From positions 26,078 to 90,077 of the forward strand of contig CAZTDX010000006.1 of NCBI GenBank assembly GCA_964612425.1: a stretch of DNA of 64,000 nt, read 5' to 3'. The notes below the pieces were generated by a model. That model was given only the letters and a program-made list of their open reading frames with translations. It was not told where the DNA came from and did no database searches. Below are positions 26,100-34,368 of the stretch, piece by piece. A program made the translations under genes and the position numbers. How positions within the stretch are numbered: the first letter of the stretch is position 1; every line of letters starts with the position of its first letter. This DNA comes from CAUJGP01 sp964612425. Its GTDB lineage: Bacteria; Bdellovibrionota; Bdellovibrionia; Bdellovibrionales; Bdellovibrionaceae.

Positions 26100-27008
26100 A
26101 TGAAGGTAAAAGAAGTTTTTGAAAAATCAGTTCAATTTTTTAAAGAAAAAAATATTGAGAGTTCACGCCTGGAAGCTGAGCTTCTCTTAGCTCATGTATT
26201 AAAAACAGACCGCGTGGGAATTTATTTAAAATACGATGCCCCTCTCTCAGAGCAAGAAATCAAAGAGCTACGCGATTTGGTGATGAGGAGAAGCAAAGGG
26301 GAGCCCTCAGCCTATCTCACCGGAGAGAAATATTTTTTTAATCGACCTTTTGGCGTAGGGTCAGGGGTGTTAATACCACGACCTGAAACAGAGTTAATGA
26401 TTGAAGACATTATAAACAATATTAATTTAAATATTGTATCTAGTGGCGAAAATGACAATTTAGAATCAGAATCAGAATCAGAATCAGAATCTTATAAAAT
26501 TGCTGATTTGGGGAGCGGAACAGGATGTTTGGGGCTAACTCTCGGACTTCATTTTTCTGATGCTGACGTTTTTTTAGTTGAGAGATCGACACGTGCTTTT
26601 CAATATTTAGAAAAGAATTTCAAAAATTTGATTCCTGAAGATAAACAAAATAAATTTAGTCTTATCAATAAGTCGGTGGAAGAGTGGCTTCCCTCCGTAA
26701 GCTTTAACCTCATCGTGGCCAATCCTCCTTATATCGCAACGAACGATTCTGAAATTGATCCTCTGGTTAAAAAGTTCGAACCAGAAGAAGCTTTGTTTGC
26801 ACAAGATAACGGCTTTTCAGCTATTCGCTCGTGGCTCGATTTTGTTGTTCAGTATTTAAAACCTGGAGGTACTTGTTATTTTGAAATTGGTCATCGCCAG
26901 GGTGCTGAAGCTTCTGAACTATTTTCGACAACTTCGATCTTTGAAAAGATTGAAGTTTTGAAAGATTATAGTCAAAAAGATCGATTTATTAAAGCGATTC
27001 GCAAATAA
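26100..27008 (+). CDS. prmC: Peptide chain release factor N5-glutamine methyltransferase PrmC
   Basis: The 302-residue SAM-dependent methyltransferase modifies the Gln of the GGQ motif in release factors. It has the helical N-terminal domain, the motif I DLGSGTGCLGL and the signature NPPYI (VANPPYIATND). The region before motif I holds an odd SESESESES run encoded by a perfect hexanucleotide repeat. prmC often follows prfA, but here prfA lies 31 kb away and prmC precedes murA, another common order. Confidence 0.95.
   Translation: MKVKEVFEKSVQFFKEKNIESSRLEAELLLAHVLKTDRVGIYLKYDAPLSEQEIKELRDLVMRRSKGEPSAYLTGEKYFFNRPFGVGSGVLIPRPETELMIEDIINNINLNIVSSGENDNLESESESESESYKIADLGSGTGCLGLTLGLHFSDADVFLVERSTRAFQYLEKNFKNLIPEDKQNKFSLINKSVEEWLPSVSFNLIVANPPYIATNDSEIDPLVKKFEPEEALFAQDNGFSAIRSWLDFVVQYLKPGGTCYFEIGHRQGAEASELFSTTSIFEKIEVLKDYSQKDRFIKAIRK
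26463..26491 (+). repeat. Hexanucleotide microsatellite (GAATCA)4.8 in prmC
   Basis: Four perfect GAATCA units (26463-26486) plus GAATC encode alternating Glu-Ser between the N-terminal and methyltransferase domains. Unit gain or loss keeps the frame. Confidence 0.95.
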
Positions 27009-27070
27009 TTCATTCTGAACTTGATTAGGATTCTCCAACTTCTTATAACAATACTCATTGAGAGGTTAAA

Positions 27071-28324
27071 ATGGATAAGATGTTAGTACTTGGTGGTAAG
27101 ACTTTAAATGGACAGGTTAAAGTAGGTGGAGCAAAAAACGCAGCACTCCCCATTTTATTTGCAACTCTTTTGGCAGAAGGTAAGCATTTTTTTAAAAATG
27201 TACCCAAACTAAAAGACATCGAGTCGACAGCAAGTTTACTAGAATCTTTAGGGTGTGAAACAAATTGGAATAATGACGTATTTTGTGTTCATGTAAAAAA
27301 ACCAAAGTCCTTGGAGGCGCACTACGATTTGGTTCGAAAAATGCGAGCCAGTTTTCTTTGTTTGGGTCCATTGCTGGCTAAATATGGTGAGGCCATAGTC
27401 TCACTTCCTGGCGGCTGTGCCATCGGTGCAAGACCCATTAACTTACATTTGGAAGCCATGAAAGCCTTAGGTGCTGAGATCATTTTAAGTGAGGGATACG
27501 CTAAAGCAACAGCGAAGAAATTAAAGGGAGCCTCCTTTCTTTTTGAAAGCTGTACTGTGGGTGGTACTGAGAATATGCTCATGGCTGCTTGCTTGGCTGA
27601 AGGTGAAACCATCATCGAAAACGCCGCCAAAGAACCAGAAGTTGTAGATTTAGCCAATTATCTTAATGCCATGGGCGCTAAAATTTCGGGTCATGGAACA
27701 AGTATTATTCGAATTCAAGGTGTGGAATCACTTTCTCCTGCGGAACACACCATTATGCCCGATCGTATTGAGGCAGGAACACTTCTCATAGCAGGAGCGA
27801 TCACTCACGGTGAAGTCACTGTGACCAACTGCTCTCCACTTTTGTATGAGTCCTTAATTTATAAAATGCAAGAGGCCGGTTTTAAATGCTCGCTTGCGAG
27901 TGATTCAGTGACGGTTCATCCAAGTAAGAGTTGGGTAGGTGTGGATGTAACAACAGCGCCGTATCCATTATTTCCTACGGACCTGCAAGCGCAGTATATG
28001 ACTTTGATGTCAGTGGCGCAGGGGACATCAGTTATTACTGAAACTGTTTTTGAAAATCGATTTATGCATGTTCAAGAGTTGGCAAGATTAGGCGCAGATA
28101 TTACTCCTAAATCTCGTGTGGCAGTCGTCCGTGGAAAACCCGGTGGATTAAAGGGCGCTCCCGTCATGGCTACGGATTTAAGAGCTAGCGCCTGTTTAGT
28201 TTTAGCTGGCCTTGCCGCTCAAGGAGAAACTCTTGTTGGTCGAATTTATCATTTAGATCGCGGTTACGAAAACTTAGAAATAAAGTTACAGGCTTTAGGT
28301 GCTCAAATTGTACGAAAATCTTGA
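27071..28324 (+). CDS. murA: UDP-N-acetylglucosamine 1-carboxyvinyltransferase MurA
   Basis: The 417-residue enzyme makes the first committed peptidoglycan precursor by adding enolpyruvate from PEP to UDP-GlcNAc. It shows the KNAALPILFATLL opening (Lys22-type residue), the loop LPGGCAIGARP with the catalytic, fosfomycin-reactive Cys, and the DRIEAGTLLIAGA and DLRASACLVLAGLAA motifs. Length and order are standard. It follows prmC by 62 bases. Confidence 0.97.
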   Translation: MDKMLVLGGKTLNGQVKVGGAKNAALPILFATLLAEGKHFFKNVPKLKDIESTASLLESLGCETNWNNDVFCVHVKKPKSLEAHYDLVRKMRASFLCLGPLLAKYGEAIVSLPGGCAIGARPINLHLEAMKALGAEIILSEGYAKATAKKLKGASFLFESCTVGGTENMLMAACLAEGETIIENAAKEPEVVDLANYLNAMGAKISGHGTSIIRIQGVESLSPAEHTIMPDRIEAGTLLIAGAITHGEVTVTNCSPLLYESLIYKMQEAGFKCSLASDSVTVHPSKSWVGVDVTTAPYPLFPTDLQAQYMTLMSVAQGTSVITETVFENRFMHVQELARLGADITPKSRVAVVRGKPGGLKGAPVMATDLRASACLVLAGLAAQGETLVGRIYHLDRGYENLEIKLQALGAQIVRKS

Positions 28325-28366
28325 ACACCTAATCAAGCTCTAATTAAGACGTTTTATCAATAAAAA

Positions 28367-28960
28367 TTATTTTGCTTTAATGGCTTCGACCTTAAGATCT
28401 AAAGTAACTTCATCGCCAACGACGGGGCCAGCTTCAATCATTTTAGTCCACTTAAGACCAAAATCTTTACGGCTTAATTTTCCTTTGGCATTAACAGCAA
28501 TGCGAGTATTTCCATCCGGGCCTTTTACAGCGCCCATGTATTTTCCTTCAAGAGTCACAAGCTTTTTGGTTCCATGCATATCAAGCTCACCTTCCATAGT
28601 GAAAGACTCAGGAGTTCCCTTGATAGATTTAGATTGAAAAGTCATTGTAGGAAATTTTTTAACATCAAAAAAATCGGGCGACTTAAGGTGCTTATCGCGG
28701 TCAGCATTTGCTGTTTCAATGGAATCAACATTGATCTTTGCTGTTACCGTAGATTTTGTAAAATCAGGATTGAGGTCAATAGTGCCTTCAAAAGTTTTAA
28801 AAGTTCCATCAACAGTTGAAATAACTAAGTGGCTGATTCCAAAGCCTACTTTAGAGTGACTTACATCCACGTTAAATTTTCCGGTCTCCATCTTTGTTTC
28901 TGCAAACGAGATAGTTGACAAACAAATTAAAGTGAGTGTTGAGATTATTAATTGCTTCAT
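28367..28960 (-). CDS. YceI-family periplasmic lipid-binding protein
   Basis: The start at ATG 28960 has AGGAGAAC upstream; the open frame to 28993 lacks one. The 197-residue protein has a signal peptide (ISTLTLICLSTISFA). It shows the YceI lipocalin-like features: VDVSHSKVGFGISHLVISTVDGTF, HLKSPDFFDVKKFPTMTFQS, LTM-type HGTKKLVTLEG and RKDFGLKW. YceI proteins bind isoprenoid or polyprenyl lipids in the periplasm. It converges on murA. Confidence 0.93.
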   Translation of the reverse strand: MKQLIISTLTLICLSTISFAETKMETGKFNVDVSHSKVGFGISHLVISTVDGTFKTFEGTIDLNPDFTKSTVTAKINVDSIETANADRDKHLKSPDFFDVKKFPTMTFQSKSIKGTPESFTMEGELDMHGTKKLVTLEGKYMGAVKGPDGNTRIAVNAKGKLSRKDFGLKWTKMIEAGPVVGDEVTLDLKVEAIKAK

Positions 28961-29052
28961 TCGATGTTCTCCTTTGTTATTGGGAACTATCAATATAAAA
29001 ACATTTAAAATTCAACGTCAAATACTCAATACAATGAGTTTATTTATTTATC

Positions 29053-30126
29053 CTAGATAGAGTGAAATAATTCAGTAAAGCGTTGAGAGCCAGTGCGACG
29101 AGCCCACTCAATCCATTCGGGGTTGGTTGAAAAAAAGGTACTGAATAAAAGCTGTTTAATAGGATGTTGAAGATAAATTTTATCGCTGACTTTTTTAAAG
29201 TGAGTCCAATGGTACTGGTTTTCTAACATTAAAGTGATAAAAGATTGGGCAGAGCTTTTAACGCCCAACTCCTGGACAACAAAATGAACTTTAGCGTTTG
29301 GAAATTCATTTTCGAATCGATCCGACAAGAGTCCAAATCCACGGTAGGAATTCTTTTTTTCTCCCGGGATTTCTATCGAATGAGAAAAGGGATTTCGAGA
29401 AAGATCTGTATCGCCAGAGCAATGAAAAAGAGTTTCATCGTAAAGTTTTCCAAGCCCAGTGTGTGCATCTAAAATAGAAATGAATTTTTTGTTGTTTAAT
29501 AAGGGTTTGAGATGTTGGAATAGAGTTTTAATTTCAATAGCTTGTTTTTCTCCAGAGTAAAAAATTCCCTGGGGCTCCAAGTTCTGTCCTTCAGCATAAA
29601 TTCGTGCGAGCGATGAAAAACCAATTTTAAAAGATAATGGAATCACTTGGGCCCATCCCTGAATTTGATTTTTTAAGTTATGAGATCGCCACAGTGGTCG
29701 AATCCATCGATGCTCCCATTTTGATGGAATCAAAGGAAGTCCGTCACCAACATTTCGATTGAGATCGATGTTTTCGATAGAGCTTCTTCGAAGGTAATGA
29801 AAACCAAATGGGTTTAGAGCAAAGATCATCAAAAATCCCACGGAAGAATTCTGCCACTCCACACCTTTCAGTTTTAAGAGCTGTATTTGAATTTCTGCAC
29901 CAATGGGACCTTCTGAGCCGTGCGTTGCGCTAATGTGAAGGCCAGCAGAAGTGCTCTCTTTCAAAGCTTGATTGTAAATAAGAATTGTTTCCAACTCAGG
30001 AAGGTCAGCGTAAGGTTTTAAGCGATCGATGTGAAACCCTTTTTCTTCCGCCAGAGCTAGAATTTGGTTTTTATAAGTGAGGTAATTAAATTTATGTGCG
30101 GGTTGCATATTAAGGTTGATTCTCAT
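29053..30126 (-). CDS. DUF2817-type (M14-like) zinc carboxypeptidase
   Basis: The protein of about 357 residues has the zinc motif HGSEGPIG (H-x-x-E), the family signatures ALNPFGFHYLRRSSIENIDLNRN and LDAHTGLG (third ligand), and a late VVQELGVK with the likely catalytic Glu. These match DUF2817 within the M14 carboxypeptidase clan. No signal peptide is seen. It overlaps the end of the upstream SirB1-like gene by about 17 bases, so they form an operon. GTG 30129, ATG 30126 and ATG 30108 are all possible starts; none has a strong ribosome site. Confidence 0.82.
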   Translation of the reverse strand: MRINLNMQPAHKFNYLTYKNQILALAEEKGFHIDRLKPYADLPELETILIYNQALKESTSAGLHISATHGSEGPIGAEIQIQLLKLKGVEWQNSSVGFLMIFALNPFGFHYLRRSSIENIDLNRNVGDGLPLIPSKWEHRWIRPLWRSHNLKNQIQGWAQVIPLSFKIGFSSLARIYAEGQNLEPQGIFYSGEKQAIEIKTLFQHLKPLLNNKKFISILDAHTGLGKLYDETLFHCSGDTDLSRNPFSHSIEIPGEKKNSYRGFGLLSDRFENEFPNAKVHFVVQELGVKSSAQSFITLMLENQYHWTHFKKVSDKIYLQHPIKQLLFSTFFSTNPEWIEWARRTGSQRFTELFHSI

Positions 30127-30880
30127 CACTAATCTTCATGATAAAACGTTTTATTGATTTAGCAAAGGGTTCAGAAGGTTGAAAATGAACATAGCGCTTG
30201 AAATCGGCAATCGCCTCAGAAATATAGCCAAGCTCTTTGTACAAGTAAGCTCTTCTTAGAAGAGTTTTAGCATCGGAGCTTCGAAGCGAAAGTATAAGGT
30301 CATAAATCCTTAGGACTTGCGTTGAGGCCCGCTTGGGGTCTAACTTTTTTTGAATAAATTCGAAGTAGGCAAGTAGTAAATCAGAAAACTCAATACGTCT
30401 AATTTTACCAAAATCAAAAATTAAATCGAGAACCTCTTGAGTGTCGAGGAGTCGACCATTTTCTTCCAAAGAAATATATTGAAATTCTCCTTCTATCTCA
30501 GTTTTTAGCGCCAGATGTTTCCCTAGCAAAACAAAGCTCAAAGTGATGCCTGTGAGGTTAGCAAAATTTTGGATGGCTAAGCCCATGAGTATTTGTGGTG
30601 CAACAGCATCCTTCAGTGCGCGCGCCTTTTTTTCAAAAAAATAATCTCGCAAGTACTGTAAGCGTTCTTTAGGTGATAGGTTTTCAAAATTAAAAGACTT
30701 TAGTTCAAAACCCCAAAATTGAAACCGTTTTTTAAGCAAAGCCTCTGTTTCGTTGGGCGACTCCTCAGGCAAAATGAGTTGACGAACTTGAAAAAAAGCC
30801 TCCAGAGGGCCAAGTTCTTTTCCCTTGACCGCTTGAAGAATTTCTTCGAGTTGGCGCTTTAGTTGTTGTGAACTAATAAT
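30110..30880 (-). CDS. SirB1-family transglutaminase-like/TPR protein, start uncertain
   Basis: The clear part (from TTG 30772) contains the SirB1 core WGFELKSFNF, AVAPQILMGLAIQNFANLTGITLSFVL and a C-terminal TPR (LRRAYLYKELGYISEAIADFKRYVHFQP). The frame stays open upstream and reads a helical segment ending EAFFQVRQLILPEES. This aligns by pattern with the N-terminal helices of E. coli SirB1 (269 residues). Between the in-frame TAG near 30910 and 30772 there is no ATG, GTG or TTG. An ATT at 30878-30880 with GCGAGG five bases upstream, or CTG 30899-30901, is the best candidate. Function of the family is unknown. Confidence 0.7.
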   Translation of the reverse strand: MISSQQLKRQLEEILQAVKGKELGPLEAFFQVRQLILPEESPNETEALLKKRFQFWGFELKSFNFENLSPKERLQYLRDYFFEKKARALKDAVAPQILMGLAIQNFANLTGITLSFVLLGKHLALKTEIEGEFQYISLEENGRLLDTQEVLDLIFDFGKIRRIEFSDLLLAYFEFIQKKLDPKRASTQVLRIYDLILSLRSSDAKTLLRRAYLYKELGYISEAIADFKRYVHFQPSEPFAKSIKRFIMKISDENQP

Positions 30881-31056
30881 TATATCCTCGCTCTTTTTCA
30901 GTAGATTCTATTGAGAGTCTGTAACGAGTCAGTTTGTTGAAAAAATAAAATCTTTTCAATAAATTCAATTATTGCAGCGCACACTAAAGTCGCTCATGGT
31001 CCAGCACAGTAATAAAATGCTAGAGATATTTTTAAAAGATGAGCTAGAATTGTCGG

Positions 31057-31953
31057 ATGGATTCAAAGATATCAGTCTTAGAAAAAAAAATTTTAGAGTT
31101 AGAAAAAGAACTAGCCTTAAAAGAGCAAGATCTTCTTCGTTATAAAACAGAGTTAACAAAAGCTAATAAAACGTTAGAAAAGCTCATAGTACAAGTCGCC
31201 TCAGAGCTACGCGTAGCTTCACAAATTCAAAAAGTGCTGGTTCCAACCACATATCCCAATATTCAAGGGGTGGATTTTAGCACTAAATTTATTCCTGGCT
31301 CACAAAAGGGTGGCGATTATTTTGATATTTTTGAGCATGACGATAAATTAAAGTTTGGAATTCTCGTGGCTTGTTCTTCTGGCTATACCATGTCAGCTTT
31401 GCTACTTTCCGTATTACTAAAAATGGCGGGTCAATTAGAGGCTCGGCGAGGGGCAGAGCCTCATTTAGTAATCAATAAAATGGTGGCTGAGCTTGTTCCA
31501 AGCATGCAGCAAGGACGAGATAAATCGAGTTTGTTTTATGGGGTGATTGATCGCCGCACATTTGAGATGCAATATTCGCAAGTGGGAAACAATGTTGTTT
31601 TAATTGTTGATGGAGAAACAGGCAAAATGAAAGTGCTTCGAAGTGAAGCTCCACCAATCTCAAAAGGTTATAAACAAGAATTGACTTGCCAGTCCGTTGT
31701 ATTAAACCCCTGTGACAGACTAATTATTGTTAGCGAAGGTGTTGTAAAAACTCTTAATCCCGGTGGTGAACCCTTTGGTTTAGATCGCTTGAGTCAGGCA
31801 GTTATGAATGCGCCTAAAACCGGTGTGCATGAGATGCGAAATGAGCTTCTTTATCAATTAGAAAAATTTGCCGAGACAGCAGATTTTCCTGAAGATTTGA
31901 CTGTTGTTGTAACTGAAGTTAAGGAAAGAATATTGAAGTTAGCGCGAGCTTAA
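31057..31953 (+). CDS. RsbU/SpoIIE-type PP2C phosphatase domain protein, probably catalytically impaired
   Basis: The 298-residue protein starts with a coiled coil (about 1-45), then a PP2C/SpoIIE domain. The first metal motif is intact (GSQKGGDYFDIFEHD). The second, usually a DVSGHG-like sequence, reads VACSSGYTMSALL with the Asp lost. The YTDGVTE motif is IVSEGVVKT, and the final DDLT reads EDLT. Loss of several metal ligands suggests a pseudophosphatase that binds partners rather than dephosphorylating them. It precedes citrate synthase by 14 bases and diverges from sirB1. Confidence 0.82.
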   Translation: MDSKISVLEKKILELEKELALKEQDLLRYKTELTKANKTLEKLIVQVASELRVASQIQKVLVPTTYPNIQGVDFSTKFIPGSQKGGDYFDIFEHDDKLKFGILVACSSGYTMSALLLSVLLKMAGQLEARRGAEPHLVINKMVAELVPSMQQGRDKSSLFYGVIDRRTFEMQYSQVGNNVVLIVDGETGKMKVLRSEAPPISKGYKQELTCQSVVLNPCDRLIIVSEGVVKTLNPGGEPFGLDRLSQAVMNAPKTGVHEMRNELLYQLEKFAETADFPEDLTVVVTEVKERILKLARA

Positions 31954-31967
31954 GAAAGGAACTAGAC

Positions 31968-33107
31968 ATGGCGGATATTTATTCTGCGGCCGTAGATAAA
32001 GGACTTGAGGGTGTGGTGGCATGTACTACCGCAGTATCATCAATTTTAGATGCTACTTTGTGCTATCGAGGATACACGATTGAAGATTTATCTGAGCATA
32101 GTAATTTTGAAGAGACCTCCTATTTACTTTGGAATGACAAGCTACCAACACTCAATGAGCTTGATGCATTTAAAAAGGATGTTGCTGCTAACATCGCCTT
32201 AGATCCAAAATTAATTGAAGTTTTAAAGAAGATTCCCACTCAAAATGTGCATCCGATGGCCTGGCTGAGAACAGCAGTTTCGTTGATGGCGCATTTTGAT
32301 TCTGAGGCTCAAGACAACTCACAAGACGCCAATCGTAGAAAAGCCGTTAAACTTTTTTCCAAAATGGGAAGTCTTGCCACAGCCTTTGAAAATATTCGCC
32401 AAGGTCGTGATCCCGTGGCACCAATTCCAGGTAAATCTATAGCCTGGAATTTTCTTTATACTTTAACTGGTAAAGAGCCAGATGCAGAGGTTGTAAAGGC
32501 CTTTGATATTTGTTTGGTTTTACATGCCGATCACGAATTAAATTGTTCCGCATTTGCCACTCGAGTTACGGCCTCATCACTGAGTGATATTTATTCTGCC
32601 ATTGTCAGTGCTATCGGAGCTCTCAAAGGACCACTTCATGGCGGAGCGAATGAGCAAGTGATGTTGATGCTAAAAAGGATTGGAACTTTAGAGCAGGCAA
32701 AACAGTTTGTGAAAGATGCGCTAGCTAATAAAGAAAAAGTGATGGGTTTTGGTCACCGCGTTTATAAAAATGGAGATCCTCGCGCTGCTGTACTAAGAAA
32801 AATGAGTGAAAAGTTAACTAAAAAAATTGGTGAACCCCATTGGTATGAAATGTCAGCGATGATTGACGATACCGTTCAAGCCGAAAAAGGATTATTACCG
32901 AACGTCGATTTTTACTCAGCAACAGTTTACTACAGCATGGGTATTCCTATTGATCTTTATACACCGATTTTTGCCGTATCAAGAGTATCTGGTTGGTTGG
33001 CGCATGCTTTTGAGCAGTATGCTAACAATAGAATTTATAGACCACGAGGGCAGTGGGTTGGTCGTCAAGGGTTAAAATACACTCAACTCGATCAACGCAA
33101 AGGATAG
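31968..33107 (+). CDS. gltA: Citrate synthase
   Basis: The 379-residue enzyme condenses acetyl-CoA and oxaloacetate at the entry of the TCA cycle. It shows GYTIEDLSEHSNFEE, the His-containing HADHELNCSAFATRV, GALKGPLHGGANEQV, GFGHRVYKNGDPRAAVLR (catalytic His and Arg) and the active-site Asp in NVDFYSATVYY. Length and pattern match the short, dimeric type found in Gram-positives and archaea rather than the 430-residue hexameric enterobacterial type. A HIT-family gene follows by seven bases. Confidence 0.95.
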   Translation: MADIYSAAVDKGLEGVVACTTAVSSILDATLCYRGYTIEDLSEHSNFEETSYLLWNDKLPTLNELDAFKKDVAANIALDPKLIEVLKKIPTQNVHPMAWLRTAVSLMAHFDSEAQDNSQDANRRKAVKLFSKMGSLATAFENIRQGRDPVAPIPGKSIAWNFLYTLTGKEPDAEVVKAFDICLVLHADHELNCSAFATRVTASSLSDIYSAIVSAIGALKGPLHGGANEQVMLMLKRIGTLEQAKQFVKDALANKEKVMGFGHRVYKNGDPRAAVLRKMSEKLTKKIGEPHWYEMSAMIDDTVQAEKGLLPNVDFYSATVYYSMGIPIDLYTPIFAVSRVSGWLAHAFEQYANNRIYRPRGQWVGRQGLKYTQLDQRKG

Positions 33108-33114
33108 TTGGCTT

Positions 33115-33513
33115 ATGGCTTCCATTTTTACAAAAATTATTAATGGAGAGTTACCGGCCTTTAAAATTTTTGAAGACGAATTAACTATTGCAATACTTGC
33201 CTTAGATCAAGTGAACCTAGGCCACACTTTAGTTATTCCCAAAATGGAGGCCGATTCATTTATGGATTTGCCGGAGCCGCACTACTCAGCTGTTTTTAAA
33301 AATGCAAAAATGATTTCAAAAGCCATTAAAAAAGCAACCGGTTGTCCACGAGTGGGGACGATTATCGCTGGATTTGAAGTTCCACACTTCCATTATCACT
33401 TGATTCCGGCCTGGAGTATTCCTGAACTCAGTTTTTCACGAGCCAAAAAGCGAACACCAGAAGAAATGACTGATATTCAGGCTCGCATTGTATCATTTTT
33501 AGTTAAGGAATAG
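33115..33513 (+). CDS. HIT-family nucleotide hydrolase/transferase
   Basis: The 132-residue protein shows FTKIINGELPAFKIFED, GHTLVIPK and the histidine triad HFHYHLIP (H-x-H-x-H). HIT proteins hydrolyse nucleoside phosphoramidates or related dinucleotides. The sequence order places it in the Hint/HinT-like branch. It is the last gene of a short run with the phosphatase and citrate synthase. Confidence 0.92.
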   Translation: MASIFTKIINGELPAFKIFEDELTIAILALDQVNLGHTLVIPKMEADSFMDLPEPHYSAVFKNAKMISKAIKKATGCPRVGTIIAGFEVPHFHYHLIPAWSIPELSFSRAKKRTPEEMTDIQARIVSFLVKE

Positions 33514-33628
33514 GGTTGTTTTTGCCCATCAGTACAATAACGCGTTGCCGCTCATTTAAAATCAACTTCAATAATATTTATTTATAAAGACCAAAGAAAT
33601 TATTTTCTGTAAAATATATAAAAATTGT

Positions 33629-33656
33629 TTGGGATCAAGAAAAGCTTTGATACAAT
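33629..33656 (+). promoter_or_regulatory. Candidate promoter of a small transcript
   Basis: TACAAT (33651-33656) is a good -10 box. TTGGGA (33629-33634) at a 16-base spacing is a weak -35. It points at the structured 33663-33829 segment. Confidence 0.45.
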
Positions 33657-33662
33657 CTGTCT

Positions 33663-33829
33663 ATGGGCTCAATAATGGGTCCAGACCTATCAAGGGTTGG
33701 AGAGGAGGTGGTGCTTGGTGATATGTGACATATGTGAGTTAACCAACGCGGAGGTGGCGGTCCATTAAATTAGACCGAAACTTTTGCCAAAACCTTAGGG
33801 CGGAGCCAATAGCTTCGCCCTTTCTTTTT
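33663..33829 (+). ncRNA. Candidate small RNA or tiny-ORF transcript in the 33514-33948 gap
   Basis: Between a plausible promoter and a strong terminator lies a segment of about 165 bases with local inverted repeats: GGTC/GACC at 33679-33688, TTGGT/ACCAA around 33715-33746, and CGGTC/GACCG around 33759-33777. It also has two overlapping tiny ORFs: 33663-33728 (21 codons) and GTG 33718-33768 encoding MICDICELTNAEVAVH after a GGAGGTGG ribosome site. No known RNA family (SRP, 6S, tmRNA, RNase P, common riboswitches) was recognised. No plus-strand gene follows, so it is not a leader. The rest of the gap is A+T-rich without further features. Confidence 0.45.
33797..33829 (+). terminator. Rho-independent terminator of the small transcript
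   Basis: Stem GGGCGGAGC/GCTTCGCCC (one G-U pair) with loop CAATA is followed by TTTCTTTTT. It is about 290 bases after the HIT stop, so it most likely ends the separate small transcript. Confidence 0.8.
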
Positions 33830-33948
33830 GTGCTAGACCTCTCAATATGAGCAGCAATCTTTGCAAATGTAAGTCAAACTCTAGTCGCTAGACTGTCAAA
33901 ATCAATTAATGCTTAAATGAATCAAGTATTCAGTTTAAATAGTATTAA

Positions 33949-34182
33949 CTATTGAATATTAAATAATTTATTTCTAATTCTAATCTCGCAGTGACGACAA
34001 TTCACTTCTTCGCGAATAACTTCTGTTGGATGCTCAATAGTATAAACAAAATCTAATGTAGACCCACAGAGCGAACAATTCGTCATGAGCGATAAAGCTT
34101 CTGAATATTTATCAAATTCACTATCTGATGTTTTAAGAAAATCTTTAAGATCACTAGGATCATCTGAAAAATTATTATGCAT
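33949..34182 (-). CDS. Small zinc-ribbon-like protein
   Basis: The start at ATG 34182 has a CCGGAGGC ribosome site; the longer frame to 34212 lacks one. The 77-residue protein has an acidic helical N-terminus (SDDPSDLKDFLKTSDSEF) and two C-x-x-C knuckles (NCSLCGS and NCRHCEI) 28 residues apart, likely binding one zinc. No family is recognised. A role as a small regulator or adaptor is inferred only from size and the ribbon. A perfect inverted repeat lies about 80 bases upstream. Confidence 0.62.
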   Translation of the reverse strand: MHNNFSDDPSDLKDFLKTSDSEFDKYSEALSLMTNCSLCGSTLDFVYTIEHPTEVIREEVNCRHCEIRIRNKLFNIQ

Positions 34183-34261
34183 AAAAGCCTCCGGATTTTT
34201 ATGCTTATGCAATTTTGATTCACAGACCTATGTTGTGTGACTTTTCCAAGGTGTATCGCAA

Positions 34262-34282
34262 TTTGGAACACTTTGTTCCAAA
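34262..34282. promoter_or_regulatory. Palindrome upstream of the zinc-ribbon gene
   Basis: TTTGGAAC (34262-34269) and GTTCCAAA (34275-34282) form a perfect 8-bp inverted repeat around ACTTT. It lacks a following T-run and sits in the promoter region of the minus-strand gene starting at 34182, so an operator is likelier than a terminator. Confidence 0.4.
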
Positions 34283-34368
34283 GTAAGTTGACCAAAAATT
34301 GAAGTCACTATAATACTATTTTAAACAGTTGGTTGAACGGCTGAAAACCAAATGGGCTCGAGCAAGAG

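Noticed and set aside
33663..33829. SRP RNA, 6S RNA, tmRNA, RNase P RNA or a known riboswitch
   Set aside because: None of the conserved cores was recognised, and there is no same-strand gene downstream for a riboswitch to control.
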